From positions 24,898,452-24,962,451 of the forward strand of contig OX104124.1 of the NCBI GenBank assembly GCA_944474755.1: 64,000 nt of DNA. Reading direction: 5' to 3'. This document shows positions 45,400 through 57,789 of the stretch, piece after piece. The translations under genes were made by a program, and so were the position numbers. The notes under the pieces were generated by a model. That model had not been told where the DNA came from and did no database searches. It was given only the letters and a program-made list of their open reading frames with translations. The first letter of the stretch is position 1; each line of letters opens with the position of its first letter. Origin of the DNA: Limnoperna fortunei. Taxonomy: Eukaryota > Mollusca > Bivalvia > Mytilida > Modiolidae.

Positions 45400-46375
45400 C
45401 TTCTAAGGCATCTGAAATATTAGTTAATCCATTAACGTTTTCTTGGCAGAAGAAAGTCTCCAAATCGTTTAGAAAAAGTGAAAATAAAAAGGGGATAAAT
45501 TCTCGCCTTGATGTATATGTCAAGGCAGTATTATGTTGTTGGATTTGGCACTTCAAATGCACTGAAATTTGAGAATGATCAGATAGGTATGAAGGACTTA
45601 AAATTTGAAAAAAATTTACAGACTTTATAAGGTTCACATTGGTCAATGCATAATCTACTGTACTTTCTCCGTTTGATTTCGTACAAGTAAAATTTCCAAA
45701 TAAATCACCCACAAATCTACCATTTAAAACCCAAGGCTGAGAGGCAATACACATATCTATCAAATTTTGACCTTTTGGATTAAATATTTTATCTATAGAG
45801 TTTCTTTTGATGTTAAAATCTTTATTGTAATTTCTCTGGTAAAATATTCTGAATTGCAATATGAGGATCAGTTTCATTTTCTATAAAATCTGTTGCATTG
45901 GAAATTCTAGCATTTAAATCTTCAATTATCAAGATATTACCTTTTCCAGAAACTTTTGATATTTCAGTCTCAAGTTTTGAAAAATCTTCATCATAATAAG
46001 GGGAGCTAACTAGGGGTATATAACATTCACAAATTATTAAATCATTTGAAAATCCAAAAAATTCTTTATCTAGCTTGATCCATAATCTATTTTCAGATTC
46101 TGTAATGTCTATAACAGAGATTCCTTTGTTTAACTTTGACTTATAGAGTATTATTATTCCCCCACTAAATCTTATTGATCGTTTTTTCTTTTTTCTGCAT
46201 TTTTAAAAAAATTGAATTTGTCATCAGAGCCTTTCCAAGTCTCTAATAAAATATTAATATCAAACTTAATTTGTGACATAAAAAAGTCATCTTCATGTTT
46301 GTCTCCCAGCCCCTGTATGTTCCAGGATGATATAATTAAGTTATCTATGGTTTTCATTTTAGATTTCAATTTAGA
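45398..46375 (-). pseudogene. LINE A, 5' piece (APE endonuclease and early RT), interrupted element
   Basis: The minus strand starts with KTIDNLIISSWNIQGLGDK and LLETW (46369-46250). It continues after a frameshift with GISVIDITESENRLWIKLD and LNARISNATDFIE, and then NPKGQNLIDMCIASQPWVLNG and SPSYLSDHSQISVHLKC, an APE-type endonuclease. A deletion then leads directly to the RT segment FLFSLFLNDLETFFCQ and VNGLTNISDALEE at the TA tract (45398-45480). In this LINE type that segment is followed by the RT catalytic block, which is found 3.2 kb away at 42185. ORF1 is absent. Confidence 0.88.
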
Positions 46376-46930
46376 TTTATGTTAAACACACATTGGATTT
46401 CGGTGCCAAAAATCACAAATTTATCTTTGGATATGATATTCATTAGTTTAGAATTAATTTGTATATACACAGTTGTGTTATTTATAATACACCACCCAGA
46501 ACGAATTTATGTGTCCAAAACAATTTGTTAAATATGTTTGTTTATATATAAACGCTGTGTTTTTATTTCCTTTTCGGTGATTTTTTTAATGATATTGATC
46601 AGGATATCGCCTAAGTGAAGTATGACGTTTAAACCTGTATGTGGAGTAATTGACTGAAAGTTTTCCTGCAAGTTATTTGTTTAAAGGTCTTGGTTTTTTA
46701 TTGTTTTTTTTCTCCCACTAACAAAACAGTGGACGACATGAAATAGCTGAAAGTGTCGTTAAAACTTTTGAAAGCTGTAAACGAAAAGTATTGAGTTTGA
46801 AATGAAGGGTGATACATGTAAAACACAGCCGCAAGATAATTTTTGTTAAACAATGGATATTGTCATTCAAAAACAGTTTTACACGTTTGTCATTTTATGT
46901 AAAAATTGTGTGCGTCACGCCCTCGTATCA
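46376..46930. other. Non-coding DNA with remnant SINE body
   Basis: No gene. At about 46709-46768 the plus strand reads CTCCCACTAACAAAACAGTG, ATGAAATAGCTGAAAGTG and CGTTAAAAC, which resembles the conserved body and tail of mollusc tRNA-SINEs. Confidence 0.5.
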
Positions 46931-47060
46931 GCCACTAGCGAGCCTCGCTAGCCTAGTGGTTAAGATAGTTAACCATTTACTATTCCCGGCTACTCAATAC
47001 TAGGGTTAGAGCCACAGACACTATGCAAAGGTGTGCTCGACTTTTACCTTAATCGACAAT
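46931..47060 (+). repeat. tRNA-derived SINE head
   Basis: GCTAGCCTAGTGGTTAAGAT near 46948 is a good Pol III A box, and AGGGTTAGAGCC near 47001 is a degenerate B box. The rest of the SINE is too diverged to bound. Confidence 0.6.
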
Positions 47061-48741
47061 GATTACTAGTTTTCCTGCCTGGGTAATGGGTTTTAACGCG
47101 TACTCAGTATTCCAATACAAATATTTTTAAACATTTGCGTAAAAAGGTGTAAACAAACAAACAGACTACTATATTATCTGACACGGACGTTTTGTGCTAT
47201 TAATTGATTAACTGCTAGCGAAATATAATATAGAATCTATTTGTTCCACATGGTAAACACATGATTTTGAGATAACATTCAGTTTACAGTGTATCTGTAT
47301 AACCAAACTGTTTGATATTATAAACTGTGTTTTAATCATTTAAACAGGAAATTTTTCTTAATTATTGGGTGGTAATAATGGGTTGTTTTTACGTATAAAT
47401 GTCATTTTACACCAAAATAGCAGTACGTGTAAACACTAGTCGATAGTTCGAAAATTATACATAATTAAACGCATTTGTTCACTGTATATGGACAGAGATG
47501 GATGACTTACTACCTTAACGGCTGTGAATGAGATACCCATCATACAAATGTGTTATTGCCTACTGAATGAAATTACTGTTGACGTATAAGGTACACAAGA
47601 GCATTTATTTTACAGATTTGAATAAATAAAATTGTAAAATGAATTTTTAAAGGGTAACGTACTTACTTAAAAATAATATGAATCAATTTTAAAATATAGT
47701 TTACACGTTCCTTTCTGTATTGGTTGATTGATATGTAACGTACAGCGATGAGTATTACTGCTATATATTCACGACAAAATAAGTAAACAAAAAATAAATC
47801 AACAATTCGCAATAAGAATAAAACATTTTGTTAGCAAAGATTTAATTAATTATTGCTGACAAATATAACTATTATAAATATATTAAATGTTGCTGACCAT
47901 TGCTATTGGTATTTCAAACGATGAACAAGGTGAAGAAAAAATTGAATGACGTGTATTCTTGTTTGACTTTCACTTTCAAAACAACAAAGTTAATCATCAA
48001 CAAAAATTTCTTGCTTCTAAGTTAACATTAGCGTTGTTCTGGAACTCTCATTCGTTTTTTAACTTCAAATAAGTTTAATTGTTAGATTTGTGACTAAAAC
48101 GAAACAACAACTATATTGACAAAATATTGGAAAAAGTTGGATCCGTTCTATGTTGGTACTTCAGATTGATTGATGCTGATATTATCGCTTAAGTTATTGG
48201 TTAATTATATGGCACCGACAGCAGTCATTGTATTGTGCTTCAAATATTTCTTTAATTGAATGTTTTAATGTAATTGTATTATGAATACGACCATTATTGA
48301 CAAACTTCATCCTCCGTAACAACACGCGGGAAGGCAATTTTTATAATTACTTAGTTTTGAACTTTTTCGTCTGTTAATTAAAAAATAAAAAGAATCTATA
48401 AATGGATCTGTAATTAAGCACAGGTACACTGCAGCTCAGGTAAAGTAAGCCTTTTCCGCCTGACCTCGTTTGTGAAATCTTTGGCGCCCAGACAACCAAA
48501 TTGGCCGCCATTACATTTTTTCATTAAGGATTAGGTAACAAGAAAAAACTCTCAAAACGATCAAAATTGATCTAAATAGAAACTCTAAATACTATACACA
48601 TACAGGAATATTTCATTCATAACAGCATGTGTCCAAAACTACTGTACAATAAGTAAACATTTGAAGCAATAAATCCGCTTTAGTACCGGAATAAACTAAG
48701 AATCCCCCATACTTTTCGCTGGGCGTTAAACGATTTATATC
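47061..48741. other. Unassigned AT-rich DNA
   Basis: No gene. Around 47717-47775 there is a remnant (GGTTGATTGATATG, then GCTATATATTCACGAC) of the dispersed family at 29761. Confidence 0.4.
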
Positions 48742-49006
48742 TAAGTGTATGATTTCTATAACAACCTAGCGTAAAGCATACAAAAGTTACGACTTTTCTT
48801 GCTAGTACACCCAACGTTGATTTAGATACTAAGTGTATGATTTCTATAACAACCTAGCGTAAAGCATACAAAAGTTACGACTTTTCTTGCTATTACACCC
48901 AACGTTGATTTAGATACTAAGTGTATGATTTCTATAACAACCTAGCGTAAAGCATACAAAAGTTACGACTTTTCTTGCTATTGCACCCAACGTTGATTTA
49001 GATACT
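48742..49006. repeat. 88-bp tandem repeat, three copies
   Basis: Units beginning CTAAGTGTATGATTTCTATA repeat at 88-base spacing (GATTTCTATA at 48751, 48839 and 48927) with near identity. Confidence 0.93.
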
Positions 49007-49628
49007 ACTTGAGGAACTTTTATTTCAACAAATATGTACGACATATTTTGTTAAATGCAAATATTATTGGATTTGCATCTTCAGTTGTAGGCCTACTATT
49101 AAACAGCTGACACACCAAACAACATATCACACTGAAGACGATGTCGAAATAATTTACGCTGTTGATACAGATGGCTCTGCGAAGCTCATGGTTTATGTTT
49201 CACTAGATGTACCAGTATATTTTTAGTTTTCTGACTGTAAATAAAGATTTTTTAAGAAACAAGAACGAACATCGTTATTTTTTCTGAGAACGAAAACTTG
49301 ATTGATTGACTGAATGACGTTAAACTACAGCGTTAAATGGTATTGATTGGAAGTAATACAAATCATAGTGGTCACACTCCCAACTTAATAGAAAAGTATT
49401 AACAATTACGTGATTTTTATTTTAAGTTATTTTTTTATTTTTTCTTAATTTAGGCTGAAATCTTATTAGCCAATTCGAATGTCGAAACCCATATTATACC
49501 TTATAACTTGCGTTGGTCACGTGCCCTTTTCATACGCCGTTAAAAATCAAATAGTTATGACGCCATTGCTGTTTTTAACGTTAAAATTGTCCAGATTAAT
49601 AGATAAAATTAAATTATAAAGAAAATTT
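49007..49628. other. Unassigned DNA
   Basis: No gene or clear repeat recognised, apart from GATTGATTGACTGAATGACG near 49300, a possible remnant of the dispersed family at 29761. Confidence 0.35.
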
Positions 49629-49766
49629 TAAATTTCTGAACAGGTTATACGATATAACATGGTTTGGGTCTGTTAAAACCATTTATAAGCTGCTTCGCGG
49701 TTTATAAGTCTCAAAAATACCAAAACCATGTTATATCGTTTAACCTGTTCTCAGAAATTTGAAGTG
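49629..49766. repeat. Inverted repeat, about 40-base arms
   Basis: AAATTTCTGAACAGGTTATA and CGATATAACATGGTTT are inverted at 49720-49765, separated by about 55 bases that themselves contain GGTTTATAAG/TTATAAGC-like symmetry. Confidence 0.8.
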
Positions 49767-49831
49767 TTCCATAAATAATTTATTCATTGAATGCACGTCA
49801 CCCATAAAGATATGTCAGTTTGGAAATAAAG

Positions 49832-49914
49832 GATCGGATTTCTCCAATCGAGATAGTTAAATATGGAATTAAGGCGAGGACTTAACTATCGAGATTGGAG
49901 AAATCCGATAATCC
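49832..49914. repeat. Inverted repeat, about 28-base arms
   Basis: CGGATTTCTCCAATCGAGAT is inverted at the right side (ATCGAGATTGGAGAAATCCG, one base different), with a central AT-rich loop of about 20 bases. Confidence 0.85.
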
Positions 49915-51544
49915 TATAAGAGTACTAATGTAACATTCTGTTTCTCTAATTTTAAAAAGTAGTAAATTTGCGAAACGAAGTACAAATTCTCCCAACCCAA
50001 ATTTAAGTTCATGACTTGAATACGCTGTAAATGCTGTAAATAGAAGGTGTTTTGTTTATGACGTCATGAGTTCTTATTGTGACGTTATTATTTTTAACCA
50101 ATCAACTGCTGACAACAAATTCACTAGCGATGAGAACTATATTTCCACACCGGTCAAGCGGTTGAAATATTACTTCAAAATTAGAGAAAATACGTTTTAA
50201 TAGAAAAGTTATGGAAATGAATTGGCTGTACTTTAAGAATTATTTTACGAAATTTTGTTTTCTTACGTTGAACAAAGAGGCGGTTAGAAAAATATGATGA
50301 AAGTTCATTATGCACGATTTGTGTGCACATCTAACATGTACTTTTAACAGTTATGCGCTAAAAATGATATTTGTTCTTTTAATATAATATTTCAGAACCA
50401 TATGGTATAAGGAAATAAGGTTTATTTATGTTGGATAAGCAGAGTATTCAACGAATTTCATATTATTAATCAAACCCCACTCAGTGTAACATACTGCACT
50501 TTGTTATATTATATTTGTATTTCAAACTACTTATCTTGTATTAAGTGGATATGTTTAGAACATAACGTGTTGATTAATAATTAGTTTCAGCATGTGTTGT
50601 GACGTTTTGTTATTCCAAACCAGGAATATCAATATATCATTCATTTAGATATATCAGCGCTGTAATGTTTTTATTTCTTCCGTGTAGTCAGTCCGACACA
50701 AAACCAAATTCATGCAATGGTGTACATTTTGCCTTAATTTATAGTTCGGCCATCTTATTGCCACTTTTTTACCTGATCCTTCGTCTGTAAACGTTGTATA
50801 CTAGTAAGTAATCTGTTCATTTTTCCAATCTGAATCAATCTTGATTTTTATGATCTTGCTTGCTTGAGGGAGTTTTTAACGTCCTACACCGACAACATAA
50901 TGCCCTTGGTCGGACGGGGTATGTACGATACTGGTTAGCACCTTTATAAATTATATCACCATCAAGTCAAGATTATCACCGTTACTAACAAAAGCCAATA
51001 AAAATACAACTATTATGCCTTATATTCCAGATCTGTATCAGATCTACTTTGTAATTTTATGAAAAGTAATTCAATTGCATTTGCTCAGTTACGAAACAGG
51101 TTCATTCAATTTTTTATAAATTATTTTTAAAAGTTACTATCTCAAACAAATAGATTGTTTTTCTTCCAAGCACTCATATATTTTATATGATGTGTACATT
51201 AATTTCGTTATAAAGTACTTAACATAGTCCGAAGTTATTAATCATAGTGTGATCGGTCTAATGCTATATAGAGAGATGAAAAATACGATAACTTGCAATT
51301 ATATACTTTAGGATTCCAGATATTTTGATACTTTGGTTCATTTAACAGAATTTAAGACATTAGGAGGCTAAGATGAACATTAAACAGTTGTACCTGCGAA
51401 ATTTTGAAATTACTATTAAATTTATACATAACACCTACTGTTTATTGACGAAATAAATTTGAATCATTTTCCGATGAGAAACGAATTGCAGCTGACGTTC
51501 GAATGATAATTAAATTTAATATTTTTAAAGACTGATTCTGAGGG
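49915..51544. other. Unassigned AT-rich DNA
   Basis: No gene. Near 50871-50920 lies the second, inverted copy of the short dispersed motif found at 11447 (GTCCTACACCG and AATGCCCTTGGTCGGACGGG). Confidence 0.45.
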
Positions 51545-51800
51545 CGTTACGTCTAGGAGTAGGTAAAAACTGGCACTCCTTTGTCACTGTCAAGCATACC
51601 CTGCTCCAAATTGGCTCACACGTCAGTAATGAATAAGATATCAATAACTACCCAAGCCTCTTGATAAACAAGGATTGCCAGTTTTCCTACCAAATGTCGG
51701 GGGTTTCTTCCGGTACTCTGGCTTCCACTCAAATAAAAATTTGACACCACAATATACCCGATAAATTGCTGATAAACAAACAAAACTATCCAAACAAACC
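51545..51800 (+). repeat. Mollusc-type SINE body remnant
   Basis: GCCAGTTTTCCTACCAAATG, GTTTCTTCCGGTACTCTGGC and TTCCACTCAAATAAAAATTT occur in the order typical of mollusc tRNA-SINE bodies, and an AACAAACAAAAC tail follows near 51775. No convincing A or B box remains. Confidence 0.55.
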
Positions 51801-51869
51801 CTCAACTGACGCCCAGTTTGCACACATGGTTGAAATAATAACTTTCCATAAGCAAACATTTTATACATC

Positions 51870-51923
51870 TGTATATGTATTGCAGGTACGTTCAGAATAT
51901 AGCTGAAATATGGCTTACTGGAC

Positions 51924-51966
<43 letters not shown>
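51870..51966 (-). repeat. Dispersed-family remnant with (CAAT)n tail
   Basis: The minus strand reads TTGATTGATTGATGTCCAGT and TTTCAGCTATATTC, matching the left end of the element at 29761. The plus strand shows about ten CAAT repeats at 51926-51966. Confidence 0.7.
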
Positions 51967-51967
<1 letters not shown>

Positions 51968-52315
51968 GCTTACTTATATTTGCATTAAGTTCTTCTACTT
52001 ATTAATTGTAATCAATCCGTCTGTGGTTGATCTATGATTTTTCAAAAAGGGAGTTCTGGGTACAACGGGATTTTCTTTGTGAAATTTAAAAATAAATTCC
52101 AGAAAAAGTGGATGGTGTTTCAATCTCTGCAACATTCCATCCAGGTCTTGACCTGGATTCGATTGGTTTCTACCAAAATATCGTATTATTGAAATCGCAC
52201 ACATTCGTGAGTTATGTTGTACCACATTTGTTTAATTGTTTCGCCTTGTATCAATCTCGGTACATATATTTTTAAGATCCCTTTAACAGGTTTAGCCCAC
52301 CATACATTTAAAATA
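51967..52315. other. Unassigned DNA
   Basis: A 76-codon minus-strand open frame is present but has no recognisable domain; it is not called. Confidence 0.35.
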
Positions 52316-53692
52316 TACGGTAGCCCGTTAGTGCGATGTTGTGCTTTATTTTTAAGTCGTTATAACGACTTGCTTACTCGTTATTACGACTTAGCTTACT
52401 CGTAATAACGACTTAGCTTACTCGTTATAACGACTTAGTTACTCGTTATAACGACTAAGTTTACTCGTTATAACGACTAAGTAACTCGTTAGATGTTTAA
52501 ATGAATCTTTTGGTATCAGTCGGTTTCTTCACATAGAGAAAATTTATATTAAAAAAAATAGTGAAATTCATCACCAATACATTGCATATCACAAAATTCA
52601 CGAATACGATCGTCTCTTTTAACGAGATACTAAGTCGTTATAACAAGTAAGCGAAGTCGTTATAACTAGTAAGCAAAGTCGTTATAACGAGTAACTGTCG
52701 TTATAACGAGATACTTAGTCTTTATAACGAGTAAGCTAAGTCGTTATAACGAGTTACTTAGTCGCTATAACCTGTAAGCTAAGTCGTTATAACGAGTTAC
52801 TTAGTTGTTATAACGAGTAACTTAGTCGCTATAACGAGTAACTTATTCGTTATAACGAGTAAGCTTAGTCGTTATAACGAGTAAGCTTAGTCTTTATTAC
52901 CAGTAAGGTAAGTCGTTATAACCAGTAAGCTAAGGTCTTTATAACGAGTAAGTTTAATCGTTATAACGACATAAAAATAAAACACAACATGGCACTAACG
53001 GGCTTCCGTAAAAATAAGATTGTTTACAGACAGTAGTTTATATATGCTTTTTCAATTTCTTTTGTGTTGGTCTTTTAGGTAATATGATGTCGCGTCTGAC
53101 AATTGAATCTTAACAATGTAATTACATTTGTTTTCTTAAATTAGTCGTTATAACGAGTAAGCTAAGTCGTTATAACGAGTTACTTAGTCGCTATAACCTG
53201 TAAGCTAAGTCGTTATAACGAGTTACTTAGTTGTTATAACGAGTAACTTAGTCGCTATAACGAGTAACTAATTCGTTATAACGAGCAAGCTTAGTCGTTA
53301 TAACGAGTAAGCTTAGTCTTTATAACCAGTAAGGTAAGTCGTTATAACCAGTAAGCTAAGGTCTTTATAACGAGTAAGTTTAATCGTTATAACGACATAA
53401 AAATAAAACACAACATGGCACTAACGGGCTTCCGTAAAAATAAGATTGTTTACAGACAGTAGTTTATATATGCTTTTTCAATTTCTTTTGTGTTGGTCTT
53501 TTAGGTAATATGATGTCGCGTCTGACAATTGAATCTTAACAATGTAATTACATTTGTTTTCTTAAATTAGTCGTTATAACGAGTAAGCTTAGTCGTTATA
53601 ACCAGTAAGCTAAAGTCGTTATAACGAGTAAGTTAGTCGTTATAACGACTTAAAAATAAAACACAACATTGCACTAACGGGCTTCCGTAAAA
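52316..53692. mobile_element. Terminal-inverted-repeat element with expanded CGTTATAACG array
   Basis: The left end GGTAGCCCGTTAGTGCGATG and TTGTGCTTTATTTTTAAGTC is inverted at the right end (53637-53690, ending GCACTAACGGGCTTCC). Inside are dozens of roughly 20-24-base units built around the palindrome CGTTATAACG with GAGTAAGCTTAGT-like linkers. They point one way at 52356-52495 and the other way at 52630-53650. A 426-base segment is tandemly duplicated (offset between 52971 and 53397), including a copy of the right end and its flank. No transposase is present. Confidence 0.8.
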
Positions 53693-54235
53693 ATAGGATT
53701 GTTTACAGACAGTAGTTTATATGCTTTTAATTTCTGTTATTTGTTTTTTTTTGGTGACTGTCTTTTAGGTAATAAGATGTTTCGTCTTCGAGTGAATAAT
53801 TATGTTAAGTTTATCCGACAATTAAATCTTAACAATATAATTACATTTTTTCTCAGATTAACGTGTACTTGCTTATCTTTTAGTAATTGCTTAAAGAGGA
53901 CAGTACACGAATGTCTGTTACATATTATATATCACGTCATTCAAATAAATAACACATTGTGATGAACTGTATTTAAGTTAACGTGATTAAAGTAGCGAAT
54001 TTATGAAGACTAAGTTGTATAGAACCTGCGGTTGTAATAAATTACCTTTCAGCCGATCTGTCTGGCGTCATAGACGTGTCAGAGAGATTCTTGGGATTTA
54101 AATACAACTTCTTTATATTCTGGAGACAAAAAGGTAACACGACAAAAAGTCATAAAAATACTCTATAAATAACTGTTATTTGGTTAACTTTAAACAAAGT
54201 TTTGCATTACTTTTAGCGACATTTTCTATATATAT
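53693..54235. other. Unassigned DNA beside the inverted-repeat element
   Basis: The first 150 bases match the flank that was duplicated inside the preceding element (near 53011-53140 and 53437-53570). No gene seen. Confidence 0.4.
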
Positions 54236-54345
54236 CATGGCGTCCAGTTTTTATTGGGCCGAATAAGCTGGTGATAACTTCCGTTGTTTGATTTCTTGTC
54301 AGCTAAGGTTTTGTCGAGCACACCCGGATAAGCTGGTGATAACTT
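54236..54345. repeat. Short tandem repeat around AAGCTGGTGATAACTT
   Basis: The motif GATAAGCTGGTGATAACTTC plus TTGTCAGCTAAGGTTTTGTC is repeated here and in diverged form at 55262-55290 and 55662-55795. The two MITEs below are inserted in this repeat. Confidence 0.65.
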
Positions 54346-54347
54346 TA

Positions 54348-55259
54348 GTCTCGATTACCCAGACGCATATATAATAGCGTCTGGGATCACCTTGTGGCAA
54401 TTTCGCTACCAATAGGTGGAGACAAAACAATGAGTCTATTTTTAGGGCCCTATTTTTAGATCAGGAAAACCATGCAACCATATCTATGCTTATAATATGA
54501 CGTCACAGTAAGATTCACTCTTGATTATGCATAACAATAATATTGGTTTAATTAATTGATAAAGTTATATTTTATCAAAATAATTAAATGTAAACTTTGT
54601 TACAATTTGTTTTACACTTCTTATATGAGCGGAAGTAATTTTTTAGACAATAAAAAATATCATCCAATCAAAAATTACGCCCAGTTTTGGGCGTAATGAT
54701 AACGAGTTTAATAGCGAGCACAGCTCGCAGCGGGAAGCGAAGCTGCCCGCGAAGAGCGGTGAGCTCTACGGCAATTACGTGTCATGTGATCAAAATGAAA
54801 TCACGTGATCAAAATCTGCTTAATGCTGATATTGATTTTTTTTCGTCCGGAAGTTGATATCGTCAAAAAACTGGAACAAAGTGAATGAAGAAGCACTAAA
54901 TTTAATTTTAAAGAAAGACTTAAAATAAATTTGACAACGATAAAAAGTTAATGTTATATTTAAAAATGACAACAAAAAATTCATACTATTTTTTGCAATC
55001 TCTAAATCGATCTTTAAAAACTGACAATCAAATTACATTTCATGTGACGTCACCATTACACAGAAAGACGTCACATGACCACTGAAATTTAGAGGAACAT
55101 TTAGGGTGTTCGGAAGTAATGTCAATTATGAAATGCACATTATATATTGATAATAAAAGACTATATTGTCTGTGCTCGCATTTTGGCAATGCCTACTCCA
55201 TATTATAGAGCTGAATCCAGACGCACAAATGTAATTTTAAGCGTCTGGATGATCGAGAC
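54348..55259. mobile_element. TA-flanked MITE, long copy (912 bp)
   Basis: Terminal inverted repeats begin GTCTCGATTACCCAGACGC at 54348 and end GCGTCTGGATGATCGAGAC at 55259, flanked by TA on both sides. Just inside the left end, CCCAGACGC and GCGTCTGGG form a subterminal hairpin. An internal palindrome ATTACGCCCA...TGGGCGTAAT is at about 54684-54708. Relative to the shorter copy, it has about 490 extra bases (roughly 54716-55203) without coding sequence. TA duplications suggest Tc1/mariner-type mobilisation, which is an inference. Confidence 0.82.
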
Positions 55260-55292
55260 TAGTGATAACTTCCGTTGTTTAGTTCCTTGTTA

Positions 55293-55653
55293 GTCTCGAT
55301 CACCCAGACGCATATATAATAGCGTCTGGGATAACCTTGTTGTAATTTCGCTACCACTAGGTGGAGACAAAACTGATTCTATTTTTAAGGCCCTATTTTT
55401 AGACCAGGGAAACCATGTAAACATGTCTAAATGACGTCACAGTAAGATTCTCTCTTGATTTTGTGCAAAACAATAATATTTGTTTAATTAATTGATAAAG
55501 TAATATTTTATGAAAATATGAACGAAAGTAATTTTTAAGACATTAAAAATATCATCCAATCAAAAATTACGCCCAGTTTTGGGCGTATTTGATAACGAGT
55601 TCAATATAGAGATGAATCCAGACGCCCAAATTAACCGTCTGGATGATCGAGAC
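55293..55653. mobile_element. TA-flanked MITE, short copy (361 bp)
   Basis: Same ends, same subterminal hairpin and same internal palindrome as the copy at 54348, but lacking the central 490 bases. It is flanked by TA at 55291-55292 and 55654-55655. The two copies stand only 33 bases apart, in the same orientation. Confidence 0.85.
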
Positions 55654-55655
55654 TA

Positions 55656-57375
55656 TATATTCCTTGTCAACTAAGGTTGTAGTCGAGCCACCCGGATAAG
55701 CTGGTAATAAATTCCGTTGTTTGGTTCCTTGTAAGCAAAGATTTTAGTCGGGTTCCTTATCAGCTGAAGGTTTAGTCGAGCACACATTGCCTGATGTCAG
55801 ACTCGTACCTACGTTTTGATTGAAGAAATGAATTAAACACAAACTGACAATGTTTCTAGAACGATTGATTTCCAATGTGTGCCAATGTGGTTGGTGTAAA
55901 GAAGCATGTTAGGAACGATTGTGGCGGCAATAAGATCTTCGTTTTGCACTTACAGCAAACACACGGCTTTGTACTTACAATATGCGTTAGATTTTATACT
56001 GGAGTAAGTGTCCGTAGTTAGACTTGTAACTAAGACACATATGAACCGACCGGTCCTTGATCTAAATCCTAAATAGAAATGGTTTGTGCCGACCTGGAAT
56101 CGACAACGCTAGTATAGGTGGACTTCTGAGTTTTCTTAACGGCACATCCTGTAATTAAAAAAGAAGGAATTTTTGTGGGGAATCTGAATTAAGCACATTG
56201 AAGGTTTGTAAACATCTGTATGCTCTATTTCTATAATGACTTTGTCTGTCGTACGTTACGGTCTTATACAACTTAAATGTTTATCCTGAAAATGCATCTG
56301 TCTTCTATAAGAAATCTTACGTATCAATGCGAGGAACAGTTATTAGTTTAATACACATACTTGCACTTAATCCTAATATTGATGTTATAATGGTGTAGGT
56401 AGAACGAGAATTACAGATTATTCCCTACAGTATTTGACAGATATACATGTTAATCTGTGACCACCAAGGAAGCGCATTTTATTTTATTGTGTTTTGCGTA
56501 GCTTATATACGGTTCAACAAGGTACTTGTTTTGTTCAAGTCTAATGCAGAGGAGCGACAGAAGGGTATCGGGAATTAAGTCAAATTTCCAGGAAAATAAA
56601 TTGGTTAATCTCGATTTCCCGAAATAAATCCTTCCACATCTCAATCTAACCTGCTATATAAACATTTGATAATCAGCACAAAAAACTGTTTAAATAATTG
56701 AATTAGCCAGACGATTTTATCAAGGAAGATAAACATCTTTCACATATAACTTTCACCAAGACATAGTATGATTTTAAGGATCTGGCATAGTGCAAAATAA
56801 AAAAAAATATGCGAGTCAGGTTGTAGTAGGATTTTAAATGATTTAAACCTTACAATCAACTGAAGTTTATTGACCATAGGATTTTTTTCCTTTCTGAGTA
56901 CATTGTATAAAGAGCTTAGTATAATCATGCGAGGAAAAAATATAGACTGCTTGATTGAATTGTGGCTTTACGTCCAACGAGCAGTTAGTTGAGCTATATT
57001 CAGGAAGAGAACAACTTAACAAACATTGTGTCCTTCTAAACGGTTCTACGTCACAAAATGACGTTTTATGTTATGACCCCAGCAAGTTCTTAACGCTCTA
57101 ATCAATTCTGTAAAAATGTGTCTTGTTAATTTGTGTTGATATGTTGTTCCTTATGTTATTGATTAATTAAGATTAATTAAATTTTTAAGGATTGTGTTTG
57201 GGTTTATCTCCTCTTTATATGTCAAAATTGGATGGACCATTAAGAATATAGGACTGCCACTGCAGATTGGATAGTCAATATCTATTTCTATACACCTACT
57301 TATTTCCAATATCGTGCAACAAGTGTGGGAGACTCCAAAGTCGTTACTACTCTGATCCGTGGTACAACATTATAA
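55656..57375. other. Non-coding DNA
   Basis: 55662-55795 continues the AAGCTGGT repeat. At 56950-57012 there is another remnant of the dispersed family (GCTTTACGTCCAACGAGCAG, GAGCTATATTC). No gene recognised. Confidence 0.45.
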
Positions 57376-57460
57376 CCACCAAACAAGGAGGTACCCGGAA
57401 ACTACCAAACAAGGAGGTACCCGGTAACCACCAAACAAGGAGGTACCCGGTAACCACCAT
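57376..57460. repeat. 26-bp minisatellite, about three copies
   Basis: Units AAACAAGGAGGTACCCGG plus AACYACC repeat at 57381, 57407 and 57433. Confidence 0.9.
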
Positions 57461-57789
57461 CAAATCCCTACAAACCCTCAGTGAAATAATATGCACTTTT
57501 AATTTTACTTAATCTGTTTTTCAAGTATTGATAGCTTAGCATAAATACATTAAATAGGTTACTGTCATATTTGATATTATAGATTATATAGATTCTATTA
57601 TAGTAACAGGGGATGTTGGTATAGTTGTAAAATATTATGTGCACTTCTGACGTGTAAATATATACTGTATGTGATATGAATAAAATACAAATTGAACACC
57701 TAAGTATGGATTTTAATGCTGGTTTAATATCAGTTAATTAAGTCGTCCAAAACAAGTTTTGTTTTTACACCGTTTCTTATTATTATTAT

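Noticed and set aside
53699..53962. 87-codon plus-strand open frame
   Set aside because: It begins in the duplicated flank of an inverted-repeat element and has no recognisable domain.
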